Part shown: one piece after another, positions 1 to 5,393 of the stretch
Layout of the letters: the number at the start of each line of letters is the position of its first letter
How positions within the stretch are numbered: the first letter of the stretch is position 1
NCBI GenBank assembly: GCA_964476445.1
Contig: CAYZAK010000063.1
Location: 1-6,422 of the forward strand
Reading direction: 5' to 3'
DNA length: 6,422 nucleotides
From: CAYZAK01 sp964476445
Lineage (GTDB): Bacteria; CG03; SLGR01; JAGXOG01
The notes under the pieces: model-generated
The model's database searches: none
What the model was told of the DNA's origin: nothing
Seen by the model: only the letters and a program-made list of their open reading frames with translations
Position numbers and translations under genes: made by a program

Positions 1-19
1 AAATTATATTTTTCTGTTT

Positions 20-48
20 TTGAAAATAGCTGAATGATATGGTATAAT
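20..48 (+). promoter_or_regulatory. Near-consensus sigma-A promoter for the small membrane protein gene
   Basis: TTGAAA at 20-25 and TATAAT at 43-48 are separated by exactly 17 bases, and TGG at 40-42 adds an extended -10 element. The expected transcription start is near 55. That lies downstream of an ATG at 34 and upstream of the ATG at 79, so the promoter helps decide the start of the following gene. This is one of the strongest promoter matches in the window, read by eye. Confidence 0.75.
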
Positions 49-78
49 AAAAAAAATATTATACAGCGGGGAAAAAAA

Positions 79-405
79 ATGTCAAATAAAAAAGATAAAA
101 CCGAAATAAATAGAACCCCAAGCGAGATACGTTCCATTGCTCGAAATATAGTTTACAAAGAAGTCCATCAATTAAAAAAGGAAATACAAAAAGAAGAACA
201 TATCCGGGGTAACTGGCTGGCGTTTCTTTCTTGTATTACCGGACTCCTTGGGATTTTCTGGCAGTGGCCGCAAGTGTTTGTTCCTTTAAGTATAATTCAG
301 GGCATTTTTGCCATAGACCACCGCTCTTTGCCGCTGGGTAGCTTAGGATTGATTCTGGGTTTAACCGGACTTTTTTTTATGCTTGGTAATATGGGATATT
401 TTTAG
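79..405 (+). CDS. Small hydrophobic membrane protein of unknown function
   Basis: 108 residues from the ATG at 79. An in-frame ATG at 34 is rejected because it precedes the predicted transcription start near 55. A weak purine-rich ribosome site (GGGG at 68-71 followed by an A run) precedes the chosen start. Residues 1-43 are charged and probably cytoplasmic, with a helix-prone stretch around residues 15-42. Residues 46-62, 64-79 and 86-103 are hydrophobic and could form two or three membrane passes. The repeated Gly-Leu-Ile pattern near residues 87-103 is loosely like DUF4190-type small membrane proteins, but this is only a resemblance. The gene is monocistronic and converges on typA with 30 bases between the stop codons. 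I do not recognise a function. Confidence 0.7.
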   Translation: MSNKKDKTEINRTPSEIRSIARNIVYKEVHQLKKEIQKEEHIRGNWLAFLSCITGLLGIFWQWPQVFVPLSIIQGIFAIDHRSLPLGSLGLILGLTGLFFMLGNMGYF

Positions 406-435
406 AACTGGTTTTCTGTCAAATCAAATGTAAAA

Positions 436-2250
436 CTATTTTTTGTCCCGTCTTCTCATTTTATAATTAAGGATTTTTTTTCTGAACCTTACATTTTCAG
501 GGGTAATTTCCAGTAATTCATCCCCGTCTATGTATTCTAAACTCTGTTCTAAAGTAAATTTTTTAGGCGGGTCCAGGTCTATGGATTCATCGGAGCCGGC
601 AGCTCTAACATTGGTGTGTTTTTTTGCCTTACACACGTTAACTAAAACATCATCTTCCGAATTGGCCTCACCTACAATCATACCCTCGTATACCATGGTA
701 CCGGGTTTTATAAAAAATTCGCCGCGGTCTTTAAGTTTATACATAGCATAGGCCCGGGCCTCGCCGGTTTTTACAGCTACCAGCGCTCCTTTGGTAGTTC
801 TGGCAAGGTCTTGCCGGAATTCCCCGTATTCATAAAACACCCGGTTCAAAACCCCCGTTCCCCGGGTATCGGTTATAAATTCATTTCTGTATCCTAAAAG
901 TCCCCGGGTGGGAATATGGAATTCTAACCTGGTGTACCCGTCGTTCCCGGTAGACATATTTACCATTTCCCCTTTACGGTTATTTAATTGCTCGATTACC
1001 GTACCCGTATGTTTACCGGGTACATCTACTGTTACATGCTCAACAGGTTCCATTTTTTTTCCGTCTATTTTCTTTAAAATTACCCGGGGTTTGGAAACCT
1101 GCAGTTCATATCCTTCCCGTCGCATATTTTCAATTAACACGGCCAGCTGCAGTTCCCCTCTTCCTTTAACTATGAACCTGTCGGTTGATTCCATACTCTC
1201 TATTTCTATACTTACATTGGACTGAAGTTCCCGATACAGCCTTTCCTTTAAATGCCTGGAAGTTACGTATTTACCTTCCCGACCCGCAAAAGGTGAATTA
1301 TTAACTAAAAATTCCATAGACAGAGTAGGCGGATCTATTTCTATAAAGGGAAGGGGCTCAGGTTTTTCTTTATCGGATACGGTCTCCCCCACGTCTATCT
1401 CGTCCGTTCCTGCAATGGACGCTATATCTCCGGCAAAAGCCTCCCGTACCTCGATTTTTTCCAGTCCAGAATAAAGATAAACTTTAGTTACTCTGAATTT
1501 CACTTTAGCGGAATTCTTTTTTATAAGTACAATTGTATCCCCCTCCTTAACCGAACCCCGATGAATTTTACCGGTACCAATTTTTCCAACATAACTATTG
1601 TATTCTATGGCAGATACCAGAAACTGAAATTTTTTGTCCGGATCGCCCAGCGTATCAGGCACATTGTTTACCATAGTATTAAGAAGAGGAATCATATTAT
1701 CACTGTCATCCTCAACCTCGTACTTTGCGGTTCCTTCCGTGGCCGAAGTATATACCACCGGAAAATCAAGCTGTTCATCGGCAGCGTTTAATTCTAAAAA
1801 AAGTTCAAAAGTATGGTCCAGCACCTCATGGGGTCGGCTTTTTTTTCGGTCTATTTTATTTATAACTACAATCACTTTATGCCCCAGTTTCAGGGATTTT
1901 TTCAGAACATATTTAGTCTGGGGCATGGGCCCTTCAAAAGCATCCACCACTAAAAGTACAGCGTCCACCATCTTAAGAATCCGCTGGACTTCTCCTCCAA
2001 AATCAGCGTGCCCGGGAGTGTCAACAATATTTATTTTATAACCTCGATACCGGAAAGCGGCATTTTTTGAAAATATGGTAATACCTTTTTCTTTTTCCAA
2101 AGTATCCGAATCCATAACTCTTTCTTCCATATTTTCATTTTCTCTGAAAATTCCGGACTGTCTGAGTATGGCATCCACAAGGGTGGTCTTACCGTGGTCC
2201 ACATGGGCAATAATTCCTATATTTTTTATTTTATTTTTTAGTTCAGTCAT
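436..2250 (-). CDS. typA: Ribosome-associated translational GTPase TypA/BipA
   Basis: 604 residues, close to the usual family length of about 605-615, and apparently intact. The GTPase motifs are all visible: G1 AHVDHGKT at residues 15-22, G2 around GITI at 56-59, G3 DTPGH at 77-81, G4 NKID at 131-134, and a G5-type TSA near 168. Beta-barrel, EF-G domain III-like and EF-G C-terminal-like regions follow. The end is the BipA-specific C-terminal domain, closing with the basic RKKIL motif typical of the family. BipA binds 70S ribosomes as an EF-G-like factor and is linked to 50S assembly and to stress or low-temperature growth (family knowledge). The start is the usual few residues before the IIAHVDHGKTT block. 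There is no recognisable Shine-Dalgarno sequence before the ATG; the upstream bases are all A/T apart from one C. Confidence 0.97.
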   Translation of the reverse strand: MTELKNKIKNIGIIAHVDHGKTTLVDAILRQSGIFRENENMEERVMDSDTLEKEKGITIFSKNAAFRYRGYKINIVDTPGHADFGGEVQRILKMVDAVLLVVDAFEGPMPQTKYVLKKSLKLGHKVIVVINKIDRKKSRPHEVLDHTFELFLELNAADEQLDFPVVYTSATEGTAKYEVEDDSDNMIPLLNTMVNNVPDTLGDPDKKFQFLVSAIEYNSYVGKIGTGKIHRGSVKEGDTIVLIKKNSAKVKFRVTKVYLYSGLEKIEVREAFAGDIASIAGTDEIDVGETVSDKEKPEPLPFIEIDPPTLSMEFLVNNSPFAGREGKYVTSRHLKERLYRELQSNVSIEIESMESTDRFIVKGRGELQLAVLIENMRREGYELQVSKPRVILKKIDGKKMEPVEHVTVDVPGKHTGTVIEQLNNRKGEMVNMSTGNDGYTRLEFHIPTRGLLGYRNEFITDTRGTGVLNRVFYEYGEFRQDLARTTKGALVAVKTGEARAYAMYKLKDRGEFFIKPGTMVYEGMIVGEANSEDDVLVNVCKAKKHTNVRAAGSDESIDLDPPKKFTLEQSLEYIDGDELLEITPENVRFRKKILNYKMRRRDKK

Positions 2251-2266
2251 TATATTTAAGTTTTTA

Positions 2267-2294
2267 ATTATAGATAAGTTTCAAGTAATTACAA
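2267..2294 (-). promoter_or_regulatory. Candidate promoter of typA, giving a very short leader
   Basis: Read on the minus strand, TTGTAA (2294-2289) and a perfect TATAAT (2272-2267) are 16 bases apart in the gap between the permease stop and the typA start. Transcription would start near 2260, about 10 bases before the ATG, with no ribosome-binding site in that leader. The palindrome GTAATTAC (2285-2292) overlaps the -35 hexamer and could be a regulator site, but eight bases in A/T-rich DNA is weak evidence. Confidence 0.5.
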
Positions 2295-2317
2295 GTTATT
2301 AAAGGATTAGAAAAAAT

Positions 2318-3112
2318 TTAACTTATAGCCCGGCGCTTGAAAGCCCATATACCCATAGGAAACATGAGCGCCAGATATCCTGTAGCACCCAGTATGTACA
2401 CATAAGCCGGGAAATGGCCTGTACCTGTCAAGATTATTCTCAACAACTCACTTATATGGGCCAGTGGAAGTAATAGAGTAATATAACTTAGAGAAAAATG
2501 CACCTGTTCAAGCATGGATACTGGATAAAAAGTGGCCCCGAAAAACATCATGGGCATTATTATAATAAAAAGTATCTCAAACATAACCTCCGGAGGTTTA
2601 AAAGTGGATCCTATGGCCAGCCCCAGAGCAGCAAAGATAATCCCCCCGGTCACAAGAACAGGAAAAATAGTTATAAATGAAATAAGGGAAAAGTTAAACT
2701 GGCCGGGAAACAGAAAACCGGAAACTACCAGTACCGCAAACCCGGAAAAAAGCCCCTCCAGCATACCGAAAAATATTTTTTCGGCGGCCAGGGTTTTCAC
2801 CGATAAGGGTAAAAGTATGTGTGCTCTTATCTCTTCATTGTGGTCAAAACTCAAACCTACTTCAGCCGCCACGCTTCTCATGCTCCCCATAAGAGCGGCC
2901 ATTGCCACTATTCCCGGAATAAGCATCTGGGAGTAATTAGCTCTAAAAACCTTCATTTTGGGCAAAAGAAGCCCAAAAACTATCAGAAAAAGAAAAGGGT
3001 GTCCCATAATCCTTATCAAATTACCCCTTATATCTTTTATAAAAACTTTTACATCCCTCCTAAATACAGCGGCCGCGGCCTGAAAATTCCATTTTAATTT
3101 TTGGTTTTTCAT
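2318..3112 (-). CDS. ABC-2 type transporter permease
   Basis: 264 residues. Six hydrophobic stretches are visible at about residues 35-51, 62-80, 115-135, 142-168, 178-198 and 236-258, the topology of ABC-2 exporter permeases of the DrrB/NodJ type. The N-terminus is basic and cytoplasmic (residues 1-34), and the protein ends in a short basic tail (KRR). Residues 78-116 hold the cytoplasmic coupling region, including an LPLS segment that corresponds to the conserved 'lP.s' of this family. It begins one base after the ATPase stop (TAA-T-ATG). GGAG within the end of the ATPase gene lies about 15 bases upstream, so translational coupling is likely. With the ATPase it should form a homodimeric exporter in the cytoplasmic membrane. 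The substrate (drug, lipid, polysaccharide or peptide) cannot be told from the sequence. Confidence 0.92.
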   Translation of the reverse strand: MKNQKLKWNFQAAAAVFRRDVKVFIKDIRGNLIRIMGHPFLFLIVFGLLLPKMKVFRANYSQMLIPGIVAMAALMGSMRSVAAEVGLSFDHNEEIRAHILLPLSVKTLAAEKIFFGMLEGLFSGFAVLVVSGFLFPGQFNFSLISFITIFPVLVTGGIIFAALGLAIGSTFKPPEVMFEILFIIIMPMMFFGATFYPVSMLEQVHFSLSYITLLLPLAHISELLRIILTGTGHFPAYVYILGATGYLALMFPMGIWAFKRRAIS

Positions 3113-3113
3113 A

Positions 3114-4046
3114 TTATTCTAAACTTTCTCCGGTCAAATTGGTAAAGACATCCTCTAAGGTTGATTCCCTTACATCTAAAGAAAATACTGAAAGCTCATT
3201 TTCCCTTAAGAATTCAACTATTCGGGGAACAAATTTACGCCCTTCTTTTACATAAACGCACAGCATGGGTACTCGGTTAGAATAAGATATGAATACTTTT
3301 TTAACCTTGGGAATATTCTTCACTTTCTTTACAAAAAGATCGGGGATATCTTTCATTTCTATTATAATTACACTGTCGGTGGTATCCATCTCTTTTAATT
3401 TTTCCGGGGTACCGGATTGAATTATTTTCCCCCTGTTCATTATAGCGACCCTGTCACACAATACCTCCGCTTCTTCCATATAATGAGTGGTCAAAAGAAA
3501 AGTTTTTCCATCTTCCTTTAAATTTTCTATTTTATCCCATATATTTCTTCTGGCCCGGGGATCCAGTCCAATTGTCGGTTCATCTAAAAAAATTATTTCC
3601 GGATCATGGACCAGGGCCCGGGCAATTAAAAGCTGCTGCAGCATCCCCCCCGAATAAGTGGTAATTAGGCTGTCAATCTGTCCTTCTAATTCAGTAAGAG
3701 CCAGTACTTTTTCAATCCGGTTTTTTATGTCGGGCACTCCGTAGGCCCGGGCCATCACCTGTATATTCGCTCTGCCGGTAAGTCTTCTATCCAGACTCCG
3801 GTGCTGGGGTATGACCCCAATCTGCTTTTTTACGGCCAGGGGGTTTTCCGATACATTGATATTATTGACAAAAGCTTCTCCTGATGTGGGTTTAACTTCG
3901 CTGGTTAACATTCCCACTGTTGTAGTCTTGCCCGCCCCGTTTGGTCCCAGCAACCCGAAAATTTCACCCGGTTTTACGGTAAATGATATATTTCTTACCG
4001 CTTCGATATTTTTAAAATTTTTTGCTAATTTTTTTACAGAAATCAT
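3114..4046 (-). CDS. ABC transporter ATP-binding protein, DrrA/CcmA-like exporter class
   Basis: 310 residues, full length for the class. The motifs, in order, are: Walker A GPNGAGKT at residues 34-41, Q-loop Gln81, ABC signature YSGGM at 131-135, Walker B IIFLDEP at 151-157 followed by the D-loop (GLD, 160-162), and switch His188 in TTHYMEEAE. Residues from about 220 to the end form the extra C-terminal domain (DUF4162-like) of drug- and lipid-exporting ABC-2 systems, ending with the typical LEDVFTNLTG. After the signature the sequence is MLQQLLIARAL, where relatives usually carry one or two basic residues. All catalytic residues are present, so it should be active. It is the first gene of a two-gene operon with the permease. 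No clear Shine-Dalgarno site precedes the ATG; only a GGG lies four bases upstream. Confidence 0.96.
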   Translation of the reverse strand: MISVKKLAKNFKNIEAVRNISFTVKPGEIFGLLGPNGAGKTTTVGMLTSEVKPTSGEAFVNNINVSENPLAVKKQIGVIPQHRSLDRRLTGRANIQVMARAYGVPDIKNRIEKVLALTELEGQIDSLITTYSGGMLQQLLIARALVHDPEIIFLDEPTIGLDPRARRNIWDKIENLKEDGKTFLLTTHYMEEAEVLCDRVAIMNRGKIIQSGTPEKLKEMDTTDSVIIIEMKDIPDLFVKKVKNIPKVKKVFISYSNRVPMLCVYVKEGRKFVPRIVEFLRENELSVFSLDVRESTLEDVFTNLTGESLE

Positions 4047-4061
4047 ATACCCAGAGTATAA

Positions 4062-4089
4062 ATAAAATCATTTATTGTAAAGTTTTCAA
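4062..4089 (-). promoter_or_regulatory. Tentative promoter of the ABC exporter operon
   Basis: Minus strand TTGAAA (4089-4084) and TTTTAT (4067-4062) are 16 bases apart. An alternative pair is TTTACA (4081-4076) with TACTCT (4058-4053) at 17 bases. Both give very short leaders before the ATG at 4046. The surrounding DNA is so A/T-rich that such matches arise easily, and an upstream promoter with a longer leader is equally possible. Confidence 0.3.
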
Positions 4090-4194
4090 AAAATAATATA
4101 TATTTTAAATAAACCTCCAAAAACCCGGTTAATGGCACCCCTAACTAAAATAAAATGTATTAAATTGTTCCAGTACAATAAGCATAAAACTAGG

Positions 4195-4255
4195 TTTTTA
4201 CTGTAAGGGATTTCAGACTTCACTGCGTAAGGTGACTGTTTATTTTACAGAAAAA
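4195..4255. repeat. 11-bp inverted repeat enclosing a smaller stem
   Basis: The left arm TTTTTaCTGTAA (4195-4206, with A4200 bulged) pairs with the right arm TTACAGAAAAA (4245-4255). Inside, CAG (4214-4216) and TCAC (4220-4223) can pair with GTGA (4232-4235) and CTG (4236-4238), leaving an eight-base loop and a three-base bulge. Neither strand has a U run after the stem, so it does not look like a terminator. It could be a structured RNA leader, a protein-binding site or the trace of a small mobile element. Confidence 0.4.
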
Positions 4256-4337
4256 ATATAACTATAAATTTAAAATTTAGTGATCTGTTTTAAATAAGTT
4301 ATAAATTTTTATGTTATAGTAATAGCTGACGGGGGCT

Positions 4338-4360
4338 ATCGTTAAAATTTATTAACCGAT
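4338..4360. repeat. Imperfect hairpin ATCGTTAA / TTAACcGAT
   Basis: An eight-base stem (4338-4345 with 4352-4360, one bulged C at 4357) and a six-base loop lie nine bases beyond the last stop of the decayed gene. There is no U run on either side, so a simple terminator is unlikely. It may be an end-associated structure of the decayed element or chance in A/T-rich DNA. Confidence 0.35.
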
Positions 4361-4368
4361 CTCATGCA

Positions 4369-4855
4369 TTAGGCAACATCTTTGGCATCGGCGAGTGTAT
4401 CGCCGTTATTGCCGAAGTACAGCGCCCGGGTGTCAATATCGGGCTCTTCTGTTTAAAATCTGTAGATTTCTTCTTAATTTCTTCCTATTCCCGGGAAAAA
4501 TGCTCCATTTATATATTGTCTTCATCCCAGGCTTCGTATATCGCTACCAGCTTGTCCCGATCGAGAAAGTACGTAACTGTTTGCTGTAAGACGGTGGTAT
4601 TCTTACTCTGCCGAAGTTTCCCGATTGTTTTTCCGGGCATAATCCACTATTGTTTCGGTATTCGCTCTTCTTTCCCGGGTTCCAAAACGTTTTGCGTCAT
4701 CTCTTTCGTATTTCTCCACACCTATCTGGTTGTCTCTTTCCATTTCCAAGAATTCCGGCAATACTTCTCCAAGTACTTCTTTCCATCGTGCCAATACGGT
4801 GACGAAATCTCCATCTTTTTCAATTGCATCTTGCAAAAGTTTCCTTCATAGTCAT
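4369..4855 (-). pseudogene. Decayed protein-coding gene, identity uncertain (possible IS256-like transposase remnant)
   Basis: Protein-like pieces follow one another on the minus strand in changing frames. ATG at 4855 gives MTMKETF and stops after 11 codons. Adding one T to the T run at 4838-4835 would join it to LLQDAIEKDGDF and on to 4603. Around 4630 the protein-like signal shifts frame to KLRQSKNTTVLQQTV and YFLDRDKLVAIYEAWDEDNI, which ends in TAA (4511-4509), then continues through ATG and a TAG (4487-4485) into EEIKKKSTDFK. It shifts again to TEEPDIDTRALYFGNNGDT, ending in TAA at 4371-4369. These frames show acidic, gene-like composition, while the opposite strand shows shadow-like Ser/Cys-rich translations. 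FLEMERDNQIGVEKYER has the spacing of the N-terminal 'EaE.dehiGaekYER' block of mutator/IS256 transposases. The later pieces do not fit that family, so the assignment stays weak. An alternative is an unknown protein of about 160 residues. Sequencing errors are possible but would need several. Confidence 0.5.
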
Positions 4856-4963
4856 TGTATAGGAAACTCTCTAATTTTTCAGTGACTTAATATTTACTTT
4901 TTCAAAAAACTTCATTCTAATAATAAAGCAACTTCACCGAATAAGATTACTAAGAACTAAAAT

Positions 4964-4992
4964 TTGAGCTTTATAATTTAATATGCTATCTT
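4964..4992 (+). promoter_or_regulatory. Candidate extended -10 promoter of the DUF805 gene
   Basis: TTGAGC at 4964-4969 and TATCTT at 4987-4992 are 17 bases apart, with TGC (4984-4986) supplying an extended -10. Transcription would begin near 4999, leaving a leader of about 33 bases with a good ribosome site before the ATG at 5033. The TTG at 4991 lies upstream of this start and is therefore an unlikely initiation codon. Confidence 0.5.
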
Positions 4993-5012
4993 GTTAGCGT
5001 CTACTAAATTAG

Positions 5013-5020
5013 AAAAGGAG
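5013..5020 (+). promoter_or_regulatory. Ribosome-binding site of the DUF805 gene
   Basis: AAAAGGAG ends 12 bases before the ATG at 5033. The spacing is longer than ideal, but it is the clearest Shine-Dalgarno sequence in the window. It favours ATG 5033 over the in-frame TTG at 4991, which has none. Confidence 0.6.
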
Positions 5021-5032
5021 TTTTTCAGAAAA

Positions 5033-5338
5033 ATGTTTCTATTAAAAATTTTAGATTTTACTGGCAGAGGAACGCGGGATGAATATATTATAGCTACAAT
5101 CATAATTTTTCTTATCGCCGTCTTTTTAATTTTCCAGTCAACTGAAAAATATTTCATATCATATCTACTGTTTTCTCTGTACCCTATATATTCCATAAAT
5201 ATACGCAGAATGCATGACATTAATAAAAGTGGTTGGGACCTAATCCTTTTATTTCTAAACCGTAGATGGATATTTTATGTTTTCAAACCCGGGACCGATG
5301 GCCCGAATGATTATGGCCTGGACCCAAGAAAAAAGTAA
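5033..5338 (+). CDS. DUF805 family small membrane protein
   Basis: 101 residues. Three landmarks of DUF805 (YhaH/YhaI-like) proteins are present: the N-terminal FTGRGTRDEY at residues 9-18, RRMHDINKSGW at 58-68, and the C-terminal PGTDGPNDYGLDP at 86-98. Two hydrophobic segments at about residues 19-34 and 40-56 precede the RRMHD motif. The hydrophobic segment usually found between SGW and PGT is shortened to about 16 residues and interrupted by Asn-Arg-Arg (76-78), so the protein is shorter than most relatives and may lack a full last membrane pass. The function of DUF805 is not established. The gene stands alone behind its own promoter and converges on the cysteine desulfidase-like gene. 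The ATG at 5033 is chosen over TTG 4991 because of the ribosome site and because family members start just before the FxGR motif. Confidence 0.88.
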   Translation: MFLLKILDFTGRGTRDEYIIATIIIFLIAVFLIFQSTEKYFISYLLFSLYPIYSINIRRMHDINKSGWDLILLFLNRRWIFYVFKPGTDGPNDYGLDPRKK

Positions 5339-5362
5339 TTTAACTACTATCTCATAAAACTT

Positions 5363-5386
5363 AAAAAAAATTATTTTTTATTTTTT
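5363..5386. terminator. Possible weak bidirectional terminator between convergent genes
   Basis: An A8 run (5363-5370), TTA and two T6 runs lie between the two convergent stop codons. The A and T runs can pair into an A:U-only stem followed by U-rich sequence on the plus strand, and similarly on the minus strand. No G:C-rich stem is present, so termination efficiency is doubtful. Position between convergent genes is the main support. Confidence 0.3.
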
Positions 5387-5393
5387 CGCCGGA

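Larger units (their letters stand above)
4047..4368. other. Intergenic stretch without a supported gene, rich in inverted repeats
   Basis: I see no reading frame here with a credible start, ribosome site and protein-like composition; the best is a 23-codon frame from 4132 (+) without a ribosome site. The stretch contains several short inverted repeats: ATTGT/ACAAT at 4164-4168 and 4175-4179, AAAAC/GTTTT at 4186-4190 and 4194-4198, and the two larger ones listed separately. TGT-TATAGT at 4312-4320 (+) is an extended -10 without a good -35 and would read antisense to the decayed gene. No tRNA, known riboswitch or Rho-independent terminator pattern was recognised. Confidence 0.5.

Noticed and set aside
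34..78. Upstream ATG at 34 as the start of the small membrane protein
   Set aside because: It overlaps the promoter, lies before the predicted transcription start near 55 and has no ribosome site; ATG 79 fits better.
411..444. Possible terminator GTTTT...AAAAC plus T run between the convergent stops of the membrane protein gene and typA
   Set aside because: The stem is only five A/T-rich pairs with a 16-base loop, too weak to report as a feature.
4395..4851. Plus-strand reading frames across the decayed region
   Set aside because: Their products are Ser/Cys/Phe-rich, as expected for the reverse complement of acidic minus-strand coding sequence, and none has a credible ribosome site.
4047..4990. 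tRNA, CRISPR array or known riboswitch in the long gene-poor stretch
   Set aside because: No cloverleaf with a T-loop motif, no regularly spaced repeats and no recognisable riboswitch core were seen on either strand.
4991..5032. TTG at 4991 as an extended start of the DUF805 protein
   Set aside because: It falls inside the predicted -10 element, lacks a ribosome site, and the extra 14 residues are not typical of the family.
4978..5220. Minus-strand frame overlapping the DUF805 gene
   Set aside because: It lies antisense to a gene with clear family motifs and has no homology or start signal of its own.
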